From the NCBI RefSeq assembly GCF_002223055.1, contig NZ_NKFL01000006.1:2480001-2544000 (forward strand): DNA of 64,000 bases. Reading direction: 5' to 3'. The stretch's first letter is position 1, and each line of letters starts with the position of its first letter. The notes beneath the pieces are model-generated. The model worked only from the letters and a program-made list of their open reading frames with translations. It made no database searches and had not been told where the DNA came from. This stretch comes from Burkholderia sp. HI2500 (lineage in GTDB: Bacteria; Pseudomonadota; Gammaproteobacteria; Burkholderiales; Burkholderiaceae). A program made the translations under genes and the position numbers. Positions 8,716 through 18,320 of the stretch are shown one piece after another.

Positions 8716-10383
8716 ATGAGCTACGACTACATCATCGTCGGCGCGGGCTCGGCCGGCTGCATCCTCGCGAACCGCCTGAGCGAATCGGGCCGGCACTCGG
8801 TGCTGCTGCTCGAAGCGGGCGAACGCGACGCGTCGTTCTGGTTCAAGGTGCCGGTCGGCTTCACCAAGACCTACTACAACCGCCGCTACAACTGGATGTA
8901 CTACAGCGAGCCCGAGGCGCAGCTCGCCGACCGCAAGCTGTACTGCCCGCGCGGCAAGGTGGTCGGCGGCTCGGGCTCGATCAACGCGATGGTCTACGTG
9001 CGCGGCCAGCGCAGCGACTACGACGACTGGGCAAACGCCGGCAATCCGGGCTGGGCATACGACGACGTGCTGCCGTACTTCCGCAAGCTCGAAACCCACG
9101 CGGCCGGCACGACCGATCCGCAGCATCATGGCTCGACCGGGCCGATCCACATCACGTCGATGAAGGCCGACGTGCATCCGATCGTCCACGAGTTCCTGAA
9201 GGGCTGCGGGCAACTGAACCTGCCGCGCACCGATGATTTCAACGGCGCGCGGTTCGAAGGCGCGGGCATCTACGACCTGAACACGAAGCACGGCGAGCGC
9301 TGCTCCAGCAGCTTCGCGTACCTGCGCCCCGCGCTGGGCCGCGCGAACCTCGCGCTGCGCTCGGGCGTGCTCGTGCGGCGCGTGACGTTCGACGGCACGC
9401 GTGCGACCGGCGTGGTCGTCGCGGGCGAGCACGGCGACGAAACGCTCGTCGCCGCGCGCGAGGTGATCCTCGCGGCCGGCGCGGTCGATACGCCGAAGCT
9501 GCTGCAACTGTCGGGCGTCGGCGATCCGTCGCTGCTCGCGCGCCGGCGCGTGCCGCTCGTGCATGCGCTGCCGGCGGTCGGCCGCAACCTGCAGGACCAC
9601 CTGTGCGTGAGCTTCTACTTCAAGGCGAACCGGCCGACGCTGAACGACGAGATGGGCACGCTCATCGGCAAGATGAAGATCGGCTTGCGCTACCTGCTGA
9701 CGAAGCGCGGCCCGCTCGCGATGAGCGTGAACCAGGCGGGCGGCTTCTTCCGCGGCACGGACGACGCGCAAGAGCCGAACCTCCAGCTCTACTTCAACCC
9801 GCTGTCGTACCGGATCCCGAAGAGCGATCGTGCGAGCATCAAGCCCGAGCCTTATTCGGGCTTCCTGATCGCGTTCAACCCGTGCCGGCCGACGAGCCGC
9901 GGCACGATCGAGATCGCGTCGAACCGCGCGGAAGATGCCGCGAAGATCCACATCAATGCGCTCACCACGCAGAAGGATCTCGACGAAGCCGTGCAGGGCA
10001 GCAAGGTGATCCGGGCGCTGATGCGTGCGCCGGCGCTGAAGTCGATGACCGTCGAGGAGATCTCGCCGGGGCCGCAGGTGGATTCCGACGAAGCGATGCT
10101 GCAGTACTTCCGCGAGCAGTCGGGTTCGATCTATCACCTGTGCGGCTCGTGCGCGATGGGGCCGGACGCGGCGACGTCGGTGGTCGATGCGTCGCTGCGC
10201 GTGCACGGGCTGCAGGCGCTGCGGATTGTCGATGCGTCGGTGTTTCCGAACATCACGTCGGGCAACATCAACGCGCCGACGATGATGGTCGCGGAGAAAG
10301 GCGCGGACCTGATCCTGGCGGATGCGCTGCACGGCGACAGGACGGGCACGCAGGCCGGCGAACGGGAAACCGTCGCACACTGA
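8716..10383 (+). CDS. GMC-family FAD-dependent oxidoreductase (choline dehydrogenase-like)
   Basis: A 555-residue glucose-methanol-choline oxidoreductase. The N-terminus has the FAD-binding GxGxxG motif (IVGAGSAGCILANRLSE, from residue 6) and the GMC signature PRGKVVGGSGSINAMVYVRG near residue 78. The C-terminal active-site segment reads YHLCGSCAMG, with a second conserved stretch SGNINAPTMMVAEKGADLI. It oxidises an alcohol to an aldehyde or ketone, which the first gene of the operon could then oxidise. The ATG at 8716 follows aagga at 8706-8710. It is the last gene of the operon. Confidence 0.93.
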   Translation: MSYDYIIVGAGSAGCILANRLSESGRHSVLLLEAGERDASFWFKVPVGFTKTYYNRRYNWMYYSEPEAQLADRKLYCPRGKVVGGSGSINAMVYVRGQRSDYDDWANAGNPGWAYDDVLPYFRKLETHAAGTTDPQHHGSTGPIHITSMKADVHPIVHEFLKGCGQLNLPRTDDFNGARFEGAGIYDLNTKHGERCSSSFAYLRPALGRANLALRSGVLVRRVTFDGTRATGVVVAGEHGDETLVAAREVILAAGAVDTPKLLQLSGVGDPSLLARRRVPLVHALPAVGRNLQDHLCVSFYFKANRPTLNDEMGTLIGKMKIGLRYLLTKRGPLAMSVNQAGGFFRGTDDAQEPNLQLYFNPLSYRIPKSDRASIKPEPYSGFLIAFNPCRPTSRGTIEIASNRAEDAAKIHINALTTQKDLDEAVQGSKVIRALMRAPALKSMTVEEISPGPQVDSDEAMLQYFREQSGSIYHLCGSCAMGPDAATSVVDASLRVHGLQALRIVDASVFPNITSGNINAPTMMVAEKGADLILADALHGDRTGTQAGERETVAH

Positions 10384-10462
10384 AACGGTAGCCGCCGTGT
10401 TTTCCCGGGTGCCGCGCATGCGGCACGCCGTTTGCTCGCGGGCAAACCGGAAGGAGAACGCC

Positions 10463-11050
10463 ATGACCACTCATCTCAGGCAACCCGGCCGGCCGCGCGG
10501 CCTCGTCGGATGGATCGTGGGCCGCATCATGCGCCGGGTCAACCGGGCGGACAACGTGTGGACGCTGTCGCTGCTCGCGATCGGCGACGGCGAGCGGGCA
10601 CTCGAAGTCGGGTTCGGCCCCGGCGAGGCGATCAGGCTCGCCGCTGAAGCCGCCCGATCCTGCCGCATCGCCGGGGTCGATCATTCCGCGACCATGCTGG
10701 CCGCCGCCAGGCAGCTGAATCGCGCGTTCATCGAGCAAGGCCGCGTACGGCTCTCGCTCGGCTCCGTCGACGCGCTTCCGTTCGCGGACGACGCGTTCGA
10801 CAAGGTCTTCTCGATCAACTGCATCTACTTCTGGCGCAACCCGGCGCTCGGCCTGGGTGAATTGCGCCGCGTCGTCAGAAGCGGTGGCATCGCCGCGATC
10901 ACCGTACGCGACATCGAGCGTGCGCCGTACGACGCGTACCGACCCGACACGCTGGCTCGCCTCATGACCGAAGCCGGCTTCGCGTCGGTGGTCATCCATC
11001 GCAACGGGGTACCGTCGCATCCGCTCGCTTGCGTGCTCGGCACGAAGTAG
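10463..11050 (+). CDS. Class I SAM-dependent methyltransferase
   Basis: A 195-residue methyltransferase with motif I near residue 47 (ALEVGFGPGEAIRLA), an acidic motif II (IAGVDHSATML) and the post-motif YFWRNPALGLGELRRVVRSGG typical of the Methyltransf_11 group. A good ribosome binding site (aaggag, 10451-10456) fixes ATG 10463. It is 79 bases after the GMC gene, so it may be read through from that operon or stand alone. The substrate is unknown. Confidence 0.9.
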   Translation: MTTHLRQPGRPRGLVGWIVGRIMRRVNRADNVWTLSLLAIGDGERALEVGFGPGEAIRLAAEAARSCRIAGVDHSATMLAAARQLNRAFIEQGRVRLSLGSVDALPFADDAFDKVFSINCIYFWRNPALGLGELRRVVRSGGIAAITVRDIERAPYDAYRPDTLARLMTEAGFASVVIHRNGVPSHPLACVLGTK

Positions 11051-11473
11051 CGGCCGCACGTCGAAACCGGCGACGCTCGCCGCACGCCGACAAACATGGG
11101 GCTTCGGCGTTTCGCCGGGAGAATCCCGCTCGCAGGCGGACGGGCAAGCGCATGCGCGTCCGGCCCGATCACCACCGGCGCAGCGTGCAGCCGCCCTGCA
11201 ACCGTCCGCGGATAGGAAGCGTCGCGGTCGGTGAACGGCGCGTCGATCCATCCGCCCGTCGCCTTGCCCGTCGCTTCCTGCCCGTCGTCGATTGTTGCCG
11301 GTCGAACAACATGATGTGTGCGCTCCCGGTGCTTCCGCCTTTCATCCCCCTGACTACAATCCTTCTTACGCCCGGTTGAAAGGCGAGCGAAGCGAAACGC
11401 GCGAAATTCGTGGTCGTGCTCGTGACCCGCACCCTGCAGTGCGACTTACCCCACTCGATGAATAGGACTATTG
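11051..11473. other. Intergenic region, no gene seen
   Basis: No coding sequence is convincing in this 423-base gap. A stretch near 11256-11290 repeats gcccgtcg three times. The last 100 bases presumably contain the promoter of the metallo-hydrolase, but I cannot identify clear -35/-10 boxes. Confidence 0.4.
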
Positions 11474-12409
11474 ATGATGAGCGAAACCACCCGCAATGTT
11501 CAGCCGGTTATCTCCGACCTCGGCAAGCCAGGTTCGGGCGAACTCGTGCCGTCCCGCTACGCCGTCCGCGTGGGTGACGTCGACGTCGTGCTGATCAGCG
11601 ACGGCATTCTGCCGCTGCCGACCTCCACCATGTCCACCAACGTGAGCGAAGCGGACCGCAATGCCTGGTTCGACGGCCGTTTCCTGCAACGCGACATGTT
11701 CGACTGGGCGCTGAACATCGCGCTCGTGCGCAGCGGCGAACGCCTGATCCTGATCGACTCCGGCGTGGGCGACGGCTTCGAATACTTCACGCGCGCCGGG
11801 AAGTCGGTGATGCGTCTGGAATCGGCCGGCATCGACTTGTCCGCGCTCACCGATATCGTGATTACCCATATGCACATGGATCACGTCGGCGGGCTGAACG
11901 TCGACGGCGTCAAGGCCAAGCTGCGCCCGGACGTGCGCATTCACGTGTCGGCCGCGGAAGTGGCGTTCTGGAAAAATCCGGACTTCAGCAAGACGGTGAT
12001 GCCGGAAACGGTGCCGCCGGCCCTGCGCAAGGCGGCCGAGAAGTTCGTGACGCTCTACGGCGAAAACATCGTCCAGTTCGACCAGACCGTGGAAGTCGCC
12101 GCAGGCGTGTCGGCGCGCGTGACGGGCGGGCACACGCCCGGGCACTGCGTCGTGGACATCGCATCGAACGGCGAGAAGCTGACGTTCGCGGGCGATGCGA
12201 TCTTCGAAGTCAACTTCGATCATCCCGAGTGGCAAAACGGCTTCGAGCACGATCCTGAAACGGCTGCCGCCGTGCGTATCGCGCTGTTCAATGAAGCCGC
12301 CGAGACCGGCGCGCTGCTGGCCGCCGCGCACGTCGCGTTTCCGTCCATCGGTCATATCGCCAGGAACGGCGACGGATTCCGGTTCGTGCCGGTTCTGTGG
12401 GATTACTGA
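11474..12409 (+). CDS. MBL-fold metallo-hydrolase
   Basis: A 311-residue metallo-beta-lactamase-fold hydrolase. The zinc-binding signature THMHMDHVGG lies near residue 136, followed by GGHTPGHCVVD and the FAGDAIF Asp motif, which together can hold two metals. There is no signal peptide, so it is cytoplasmic and not a classic antibiotic-degrading MBL. Relatives include lactonases (including AHL-lactonase types) and other esterases; no substrate can be assigned. Start candidates are TTG 11471, ATG 11474 and ATG 11477; a weak AGGA precedes them. A hairpin terminator follows. Confidence 0.9.
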   Translation: MMSETTRNVQPVISDLGKPGSGELVPSRYAVRVGDVDVVLISDGILPLPTSTMSTNVSEADRNAWFDGRFLQRDMFDWALNIALVRSGERLILIDSGVGDGFEYFTRAGKSVMRLESAGIDLSALTDIVITHMHMDHVGGLNVDGVKAKLRPDVRIHVSAAEVAFWKNPDFSKTVMPETVPPALRKAAEKFVTLYGENIVQFDQTVEVAAGVSARVTGGHTPGHCVVDIASNGEKLTFAGDAIFEVNFDHPEWQNGFEHDPETAAAVRIALFNEAAETGALLAAAHVAFPSIGHIARNGDGFRFVPVLWDY

Positions 12410-12448
12410 TTACTGGTCACGGATCGGTGTTCGACGATCACGACGAGA

Positions 12449-12482
12449 CCGCCGCACGTCCACGAGACTTGCGGCGGTTTTT
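12449..12482 (+). terminator. Rho-independent terminator after MBL-fold gene
   Basis: Stem ccgccgca (12449-12456) pairs with tgcggcgg (12470-12477), followed by a five-T run (12478-12482). It lies 40 bases past the hydrolase stop and separates it from the convergent ABC transporter genes. Confidence 0.85.
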
Positions 12483-12562
12483 CGTGGGCGATCGCGTGTC
12501 GTCGCCATGGCGCCGGAAAAAAGCACGCCGCCCGTCGCGGCGCGCCGTTCTTCATGCTCCCG

Positions 12563-13384
12563 TCAGTTCACACTCGTGCGCTTCTCCACGAACCGCCGGA
12601 CATAGTCATCCGCCGGCCGCGACAGGATATCGTCCGGCGTCCCGACCTGTACGAGCGTGCCGTCGCGCAAAATCGCGATCCGGTCGCCGATCCGCAGCGC
12701 TTCGTCGAGATCGTGCGTGATGAACACGATCGTCTTCGCGAGCGTCGCCTGCAGTTCGAGCAGCTGATCCTGCATCTCGGTACGAATCAGCGGATCAAGC
12801 GCGGAGAAAGCCTCGTCCATCAGCAGCACGTCGGTATCGGCCGCCAGCGCGCGCGCGAGCCCGACGCGCTGCCGCATCCCGCCCGACAGCTCGTCCGGAT
12901 AGTGATCGCCATAGCCGTCGAGCCCGACCTTCGTCAGCCAGTTGCGCGCGGCCTCGGCCGCATCGTGCCGCTTCTCGCCGCGCGTGCGCAGCGCGTACGC
13001 GGCGTTGTCGAGCACGGTCTGGTGCGGCAGCAGCCCGAAGTTCTGGAACACCATGCTGACCTTGAAGCGGCGCAGCTCGCGCAGCCCGTGCGCGTCGAGC
13101 TTGATCACGTCGCTGCCGTCGATCACGATCTCGCCGGCCGTCGGCTCGATCAGCCGGTTGAAGTGCCGCACGAGCGTCGATTTCCCCGAGCCCGACAGCC
13201 CCATGATCACGAAGATCTCGCCCGACTCGATGCCGAGGCTCACGTCGTTGAGCCCGACGTTGCAGCCCGTTTCGGCCAGCACCTCGGCCTTGCGCTTGCC
13301 CGAGCGCAGCAGGTCGAGCACGCGCGCATGCGCGGCCTGCGGCCCGAACAGCTTGTACACGTGTTTGACGTCGATGGTCGCCAT
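12563..13384 (-). CDS. ABC transporter ATP-binding protein, glycine betaine/choline type (ProV-like)
   Basis: A 273-residue ATPase of the ProV/OpuAA family that powers osmoprotectant-type uptake. Walker A is GLSGSGKST (residues 62-70), the signature is [18 protein letters not shown] near 163, and Walker B is [13 protein letters not shown] near 187. It lacks the C-terminal CBS domains found in longer ProV proteins. The ATG at 13384 is chosen by family alignment ([14 protein letters not shown]). It is the third gene of a binding protein-permease-ATPase operon and starts 14 bases after the permease stop. Confidence 0.95.
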   Translation of the reverse strand: MATIDVKHVYKLFGPQAAHARVLDLLRSGKRKAEVLAETGCNVGLNDVSLGIESGEIFVIMGLSGSGKSTLVRHFNRLIEPTAGEIVIDGSDVIKLDAHGLRELRRFKVSMVFQNFGLLPHQTVLDNAAYALRTRGEKRHDAAEAARNWLTKVGLDGYGDHYPDELSGGMRQRVGLARALAADTDVLLMDEAFSALDPLIRTEMQDQLLELQATLAKTIVFITHDLDEALRIGDRIAILRDGTLVQVGTPDDILSRPADDYVRRFVEKRTSVN

Positions 13385-13398
13385 GTCTGTCTCCGTTC

Positions 13399-14364
13399 CT
13401 ATGCCCGCGACGACTGCGTCGCCTGATTCGAATCGACGCCCGCCGACTGCGCCTTGCGCGGCAGCCGGTACGGCACGCGCGACGCGCCCTTCTGCCGGCG
13501 CTGCTGCGCGAGCCGCCGCCGGGCGCGACGCTCCTGGCCGAAGCCCTGGCTGATCCGGTCGATCACGATCGCGAGAATCACGATCGCGAGGCCCGCCTGC
13601 GTCCCCTTGCCGACGTCGAGCGTCTGGATGCCCGCGAGCACGTCCTCGCCGAGCCCGCGCGAGCCGATCATCGACGCGATCACGACCATCGACAGCGCCA
13701 TCATCGTCGTCTGGTTGATGCCGGCCATGATGCTCGGCCGTGCGAGCGGCAACTGCACGTTGACGAGCAATTGCCAGCGCGTCGTGCCGAATGCGCGCGC
13801 GGCTTCCGTCACGTCCGGATCGACCTGGCGGATGCCGAGATCGGTCAGGCGGATCAGCGGCGGCAGCGCATAGATGATCGTCGCGAGGATCGCGGGCACC
13901 TTGCCGAGGCCGAACAGCATCAGCACCGGGATCAGGTACACGAAGCTCGGCAGCGTCTGCATCACGTCGAGCACCGGCAGCAGCATCCGGCGCAGCCACG
14001 CGCTGCGCGACGCGAGGATGCCGACCGGCACGCCGATCGCGACCGACAGCACCGTCGCGACAAGCATCAGCGCGAGCGTCTGCATCAGCTTGTCCCACAG
14101 CCCGAAGCAGCCGATCGCGTAGAGCAGCAGCATGAAGAGCGCGCCGAGGCCGATGCGGCGCGTCGCGTTCCACGCGATCGCGCCGACCACCAGCAGCACG
14201 AGCCACGGCGGCGCCACGCGCAGCGCGCCTTCGAGCGGCACGAGCAGGTAGCGCAGCACCAGCACGCTGAAGTGATGGAAGCCGTCGCCGTATTGCGCGA
14301 CGAACGTCTCGAGCGCGCCGTTCACCCAGTCGGCGATCGACAGGTGCAGAAAGAAGCCGTTCAT
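13399..14364 (-). CDS. ABC transporter permease, glycine betaine/choline type (ProW-like)
   Basis: A 321-residue inner-membrane permease with about seven hydrophobic segments between residues 45 and 285 and the EAA-type loop ([20 protein letters not shown]) near residue 190, where the ATPase docks. The N-terminal segment before the first helix is typical of ProW. The C-terminal tail of about 40 residues is very basic ([17 protein letters not shown]). It lies between the periplasmic binding protein and the ATPase in the same operon. Confidence 0.95.
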   Translation of the reverse strand: MNGFFLHLSIADWVNGALETFVAQYGDGFHHFSVLVLRYLLVPLEGALRVAPPWLVLLVVGAIAWNATRRIGLGALFMLLLYAIGCFGLWDKLMQTLALMLVATVLSVAIGVPVGILASRSAWLRRMLLPVLDVMQTLPSFVYLIPVLMLFGLGKVPAILATIIYALPPLIRLTDLGIRQVDPDVTEAARAFGTTRWQLLVNVQLPLARPSIMAGINQTTMMALSMVVIASMIGSRGLGEDVLAGIQTLDVGKGTQAGLAIVILAIVIDRISQGFGQERRARRRLAQQRRQKGASRVPYRLPRKAQSAGVDSNQATQSSRA

Positions 14365-14433
14365 TTGATTCTCCGTCGCGCCGCGAAGGCGCGTGACGGC
14401 GGCGGCGGGCGCGGGCCCGCCGCCGCGCGCAGG

Positions 14434-15471
14434 TTACGCGCCCTTCAGGCTGCCGGCGATCTTCTGCGCGACGTCGGCCGGCACCCACTGCTTCCACATG
14501 TCCTGGCGGGTCTTCAGGAACTGCGTGGCCATCGCCGCGCCGTCGATCTTCTTCGTGGTCATCTCGAGGATCGTCTGGTTCAGGAAGTCCATCGGGAAAC
14601 GCACCTTGCCGAACACCCCGACGAGATCGGGGTTCGCATCGGCGAACGGCTTCGACACGCCGACCGTCAGCCGCGACACCATGTACGACGACGCGCACTG
14701 GTGCGTGCTGCTCTCGTCGCGCAACGTCTTCCAGCAGGCGTCGTTATAGGCCGGCATCTTCAGCGCGGTGAACTTGTATTTCGCCATCAGCGCGGCCGGG
14801 CCCCAGTAATAGAACACGATCGGCGCGCCGCGCTGGTACGCGGACGCGATCGCCGCGTCGAGCGCCGCGCCGGTGCCCGGGTGGAAGTTCGTGTACGACT
14901 GGTCGAGCTTCAGCACGCGCAAGAGGCGCGTGTTCACGCGCTCGCAGTCCCAGCCCGTCGGGCAGTTCAGGAAGCGGCCCTTGTCCGGCTCCTCCTCGTC
15001 GGCGAACACCTGCTTGTACTTCGGCAGATCGTCGACCGACACGAGCCCCGCCGCGACCGGCTTGATGTTGCGCGCCGGATCGCCCTTCACCACGTAGTCG
15101 GGCACGAACCAGCCTTCCGTCGTGCCGCCCGGCAGCGTGTCGCCGATCAGCTTCACGGCGCCCGACGAGACGGCCTTCGCGGTGATCTCGCTGCGGCCCG
15201 TCCACTGCTCGGCCCAGATCTGCAGGTCATTGCGCGCGAGCGCCGTTTCGGTGGCGGCCGTGCTGCCCGGCACGACGTCCGTCTTGCAGCCGTAGCCCTT
15301 CTCCATGATCTGCCGCAGCACTTCGGTCGCGAACGACCCGCTTTCCCACGTGATGCCCGCGAAATGGACCGTCTTGCCGTCGGTGCACGCGCCGCCGGCC
15401 GCGTGGGCGGCAGGTGCGGACAGGATCGCCGCGGCGGCGAGAAGGACCGTTTTCAGTCGTCGAATCTGCAT
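14434..15471 (-). CDS. Periplasmic glycine betaine/choline-type binding protein (ProX-like)
   Basis: A 345-residue OpuAC-domain substrate-binding protein. The signal peptide ([19 protein letters not shown], ending AHA) leads into [18 protein letters not shown]. Trp-rich motifs characteristic of quaternary-amine binding are present, such as EQWTGRSE and [15 protein letters not shown]. Cysteines in [13 protein letters not shown] and NDACWKTL could form disulfides. The frame is open far upstream, but the signal peptide fixes ATG 15471. As the first gene of the operon it is divergent from a porin gene across a 570-bp region. Probable ligands are glycine betaine, choline or carnitine; the sequence does not decide. 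Confidence 0.93.
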   Translation of the reverse strand: MQIRRLKTVLLAAAAILSAPAAHAAGGACTDGKTVHFAGITWESGSFATEVLRQIMEKGYGCKTDVVPGSTAATETALARNDLQIWAEQWTGRSEITAKAVSSGAVKLIGDTLPGGTTEGWFVPDYVVKGDPARNIKPVAAGLVSVDDLPKYKQVFADEEEPDKGRFLNCPTGWDCERVNTRLLRVLKLDQSYTNFHPGTGAALDAAIASAYQRGAPIVFYYWGPAALMAKYKFTALKMPAYNDACWKTLRDESSTHQCASSYMVSRLTVGVSKPFADANPDLVGVFGKVRFPMDFLNQTILEMTTKKIDGAAMATQFLKTRQDMWKQWVPADVAQKIAGSLKGA

Positions 15472-16041
15472 GGTGGGTCGTCTCCAAATCGAATCTGTTG
15501 TTTGTGCGTCGCGGCATACGCGGCGACCGGCGAAGCGTGAACGTATCCACGTCCGGTCAGCCTGCATGTTTCCGCCGCCAATTTGTTTAGGGAAACGAGT
15601 AATTCCGATCATTGCAATCGGCGGCGTCGATCGATCCCTGGGCGCCCTGTCAGGCCCGCCGGACAGGCCTCGCGGCCGATTTTCCGAGCCCGTGCATGGC
15701 CCGGCGCGGGCTGCGTCGCTGCCACGTTCGGCCGATGCGCGGCCGGCGTTGCAGCGCGGCACGGCGCCCCCGTTTCGACTGTCGAAACGGGCCGTCGCGA
15801 CCCCATTGGCGAACCCGATCCCATCCATCGAAATTACTCGCTTTCGGTTCCTTGCCGGCTTGGGAAGAATGCGCGGTGTCATCGGAGGAGACACGACCCG
15901 ACGCTGCCGGTTGCCGCGCCGCCGCGCGTTGCGCGCCCCGGCGCCGCACGCGCTGCATCGGGTCGCCCCGGATGACGGGGCGCGCCTCGCCGGACGCGCT
16001 CACGACAACCGATACCAGCTGGATATCACGGAGATCTCTCA
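15472..16041. promoter_or_regulatory. Divergent regulatory region between ABC operon and porin, with palindromes
   Basis: No gene is supported in this 570-base gap. Three structured elements are visible: a near-perfect palindrome at 15769-15791, and two inverted copies of a 14-base element (cgagtaattccgat at 15596-15609 and atcgaaattactcg at 15827-15840, 13 of 14 matching as reverse complements). They probably serve as operators for the divergent transporter and porin promoters. Confidence 0.5.
15769..15791. promoter_or_regulatory. Perfect 10-bp-arm palindrome, candidate operator
   Basis: cccgtttcga (15769-15778) and tcgaaacggg (15782-15791) are perfect reverse complements around a three-base centre. 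There is no following T-run and no gene ends here, so it is more likely a repressor or activator site than a terminator. Confidence 0.55.
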
Positions 16042-17193
16042 ATGAAAAAGACCCTGACGGCGCTCGCCGTAACGGCAACCTTCGCGGCCCCCGTGTTCGC
16101 GCAAAGCAGCGTCACGCTGTACGGCGTGATCGACGAAGGCCTGAACTATACGAACAACGTCGGCACCGGCCACGTCTACGAGATGGCGAGCGGCTACGCG
16201 CAGGGCAGCCGCTGGGGCCTGAAGGGCAGCGAGGATCTCGGCGGCGGCATGAAGGCGATCTTCCAGCTCGAAAACGGCTTCGACGTGAACAGCGGCCGGC
16301 CCAACCAGGGCGGCCGCATGTTCGGCCGCCAGGCGTACGTCGGCCTGAGCCAGGCGCAGTACGGCACGCTGACGTTCGGCCGCCAGTACGACTCCGTCGT
16401 CGACTATCTCGCGCCGACCACGGCCAACGGCAACTGGGGCGGCTACCTGCTCGCGCACCCGTTCGACAACGACAACACCGACAACTCGTTCCGCCTCGAC
16501 AACACGGTGAAGTACGCGAGCCCGAACTTCGGCGGCTTCCAGTTCGGCGGCGCATACAGCTTCAGCAACAGCACGAGCTTCTCGGACAACCGCGCGTACA
16601 GCTTCGGCGCGCAGTACCAGAACAACGGCTTGCTGATCGGCGCCGCGTACCTGCAGGCGAACCATCCGGGCAACGGCTCGGCCGGCGCGATCACCGCGAA
16701 CGACGCGAGCTACATCGCCGAGCGCATGCGCGTGTTCGGCGCGGGCATCAACTACACGTTCGGCCAGGCGACGGTCGGCTTCGCGTACACGAACTCGAAC
16801 TACAAGAACCCGACCGGCAACGGCTACCTCGGCACGCCGGGCGCGATCATCGCCCCGGGCGCGACGGTCAGCGCGATCAAGTACCAGAACTTCGAGGTGA
16901 ACGGCTCGTACCAGGTCACGCCGGCGTTCATGGTCGGCGCGCAGTACGTGCTGTCGCTCGAGAAGTACGACGCATCGACCGGCAACGCGAAGCCGAAGAT
17001 CCATTCGGCCGGGCTGATGGCCGACTACAACCTGTCGAAGCGCACCGACGTGTACGTGCAGGCCGCGTACCAGCACATCGCCGGCGACAAGACGAACTCG
17101 ATCCTCGACAACGCGTTCATCCCCGGTACCGACGCGCCGTCGTCGACGTCGAACCAGGTGGCCGTGCGCGTCGCGCTGCGCCACAAGTTCTGA
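16042..17193 (+). CDS. Trimeric outer-membrane porin (Burkholderia type)
   Basis: A 383-residue general porin. The signal peptide (MKKTLTALAVTATFAAPVFA) precedes QSSVTLYGVIDEGL, the standard first beta-strand of the Gram-negative porin family in Burkholderia. The AQGSRWGLKGSEDLGGGMKA and RQAYVGLSQAQYGTLTFGRQ motifs and the terminal phenylalanine (ALRHKF), needed for outer-membrane assembly, are all present. Length fits a 16-stranded barrel. It forms diffusion pores for small solutes. A hairpin terminator follows the gene. Confidence 0.96.
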   Translation: MKKTLTALAVTATFAAPVFAQSSVTLYGVIDEGLNYTNNVGTGHVYEMASGYAQGSRWGLKGSEDLGGGMKAIFQLENGFDVNSGRPNQGGRMFGRQAYVGLSQAQYGTLTFGRQYDSVVDYLAPTTANGNWGGYLLAHPFDNDNTDNSFRLDNTVKYASPNFGGFQFGGAYSFSNSTSFSDNRAYSFGAQYQNNGLLIGAAYLQANHPGNGSAGAITANDASYIAERMRVFGAGINYTFGQATVGFAYTNSNYKNPTGNGYLGTPGAIIAPGATVSAIKYQNFEVNGSYQVTPAFMVGAQYVLSLEKYDASTGNAKPKIHSAGLMADYNLSKRTDVYVQAAYQHIAGDKTNSILDNAFIPGTDAPSSTSNQVAVRVALRHKF

Positions 17194-17253
17194 TGTAACC
17201 CGGTTCTCCGTTCTTCACGCGACACCCGCGCGGGTCTGCCCGGGGTGTCTTTG

Positions 17254-17289
17254 CCCGCCCGCAAGCGCAAGCCTGCCGGCGGGTTTTTT
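17254..17289 (+). terminator. Rho-independent terminator after porin
   Basis: cccgcc (17254-17259) pairs with ggcggg (17278-17283) and is followed by six T residues. A second hairpin just upstream, gacaccc (17221-17227) with gggtgtc (17243-17249) then ttt, may contribute. Confidence 0.75.
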
Positions 17290-17510
17290 CATTGGCGCCG
17301 TCACGCGCGACCCGCCGATGTTGCCGGAATCGGCAAAAAGCGCCCGCTCGTCCCGTCAACCGTGACAGGTCAACGGACGACCATCCGCCGATACACTGTG
17401 GATCTCCGCGACGGCCGCCATCCCCACGATCCCCGATGCCGGCCGTCGCCTTCATTGCGCCCGGCCTGCCGCCTTTCGCGCACCCACAGCCCATCCCCGA
17501 GGAGTGTCAC

Positions 17511-18320
17511 TTGAAGCACTGGCGCCGCGCGCTGTTCACCTTCGCCGCCGGCCTCCTGGCCGCCGCGACTTCCGATGCCCGCCCGATCTGCACCGTCGTC
17601 GCCGACGCCGCCACCGGCCAGCTGCTCGTGCAGCAAGGCGACTGCGCGACCCGCGTGACGCCGGCGTCGACGTTCAAGGTCGCCATCAGCCTGATGGGCT
17701 TCGATGCGGGCGTCCTGAAAGACATGCACACGCCGACGCTCGACTTCCACGCCGGCTACCCCGACTGGGGCGGCGCACCGTGGCGCGAGCCGACCGACCC
17801 GGCGCGCTGGATGAAGCTGTCGATCTTCTGGTACTCGCAGCAGGTCACGCAGGCGCTCGGGCAGGCACGCTTCCAGCAGTACACGACCGCATTCGGCTAC
17901 GGCAACGAAGATGCGACCAGCCCGACGGGCGAACTGAACGGTGTGATGGGCGCGTGGGTCAACGCGTCGCTGCGCATCTCGCCGCTCGAGCAGGTCGCCT
18001 TCATGCGCAAGATCGCGAACCGGACGCTGCCCGTCAGCGCACACGCGTTCGACATGACCGAGCGCATCACGCTGATCGACACGCAGCCCGACGGCTGGAT
18101 CGTGCATGGCAAGACGGGCACCGGGTCGCCGGGGCGCAAGTACGATGCGTCGCACGCGTACGGCTGGTTCGTCGGCTGGGCGGCCAAGGGGCCGCGCAAG
18201 GTCGCGTTCGCGTACCTGATCCAGGACGACGAGCGGCAGACGCCGAACGCCGGCCTGCGCGCACGCGATACGTTCCTGGCGACACTGCCGGCCCTCGCCG
18301 AACCGGGCAGGCCGCAATGA
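17511..18320 (+). CDS. blaOXA: Class D (OXA-57-like) beta-lactamase
   Basis: A 269-residue serine beta-lactamase that hydrolyses penicillin-type antibiotics in the periplasm. Motifs are S53-T-F-K56 (the acylated serine and its lysine), Y130-G-N132 and K201-T-G203; the usual S-x-V box reads S104-I-F106. A signal peptide of about 24 residues ends near SDARP. The closest family I recognise is OXA-57 of Burkholderia pseudomallei relatives. I choose the TTG at 17511 because ggag (17501-17504) is correctly spaced and no ATG gives a plausible signal sequence. The stop overlaps the start of an acyltransferase gene (ATGA). Confidence 0.92.
   Translation: MKHWRRALFTFAAGLLAAATSDARPICTVVADAATGQLLVQQGDCATRVTPASTFKVAISLMGFDAGVLKDMHTPTLDFHAGYPDWGGAPWREPTDPARWMKLSIFWYSQQVTQALGQARFQQYTTAFGYGNEDATSPTGELNGVMGAWVNASLRISPLEQVAFMRKIANRTLPVSAHAFDMTERITLIDTQPDGWIVHGKTGTGSPGRKYDASHAYGWFVGWAAKGPRKVAFAYLIQDDERQTPNAGLRARDTFLATLPALAEPGRPQ

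Noticed and set aside
12563..14698. A 711-codon frame reading across the ABC ATPase and beyond
   Set aside because: Only the last 273 codons match a real ATPase; the upstream part is a frame shadow of the permease and binding-protein genes on the same strand.
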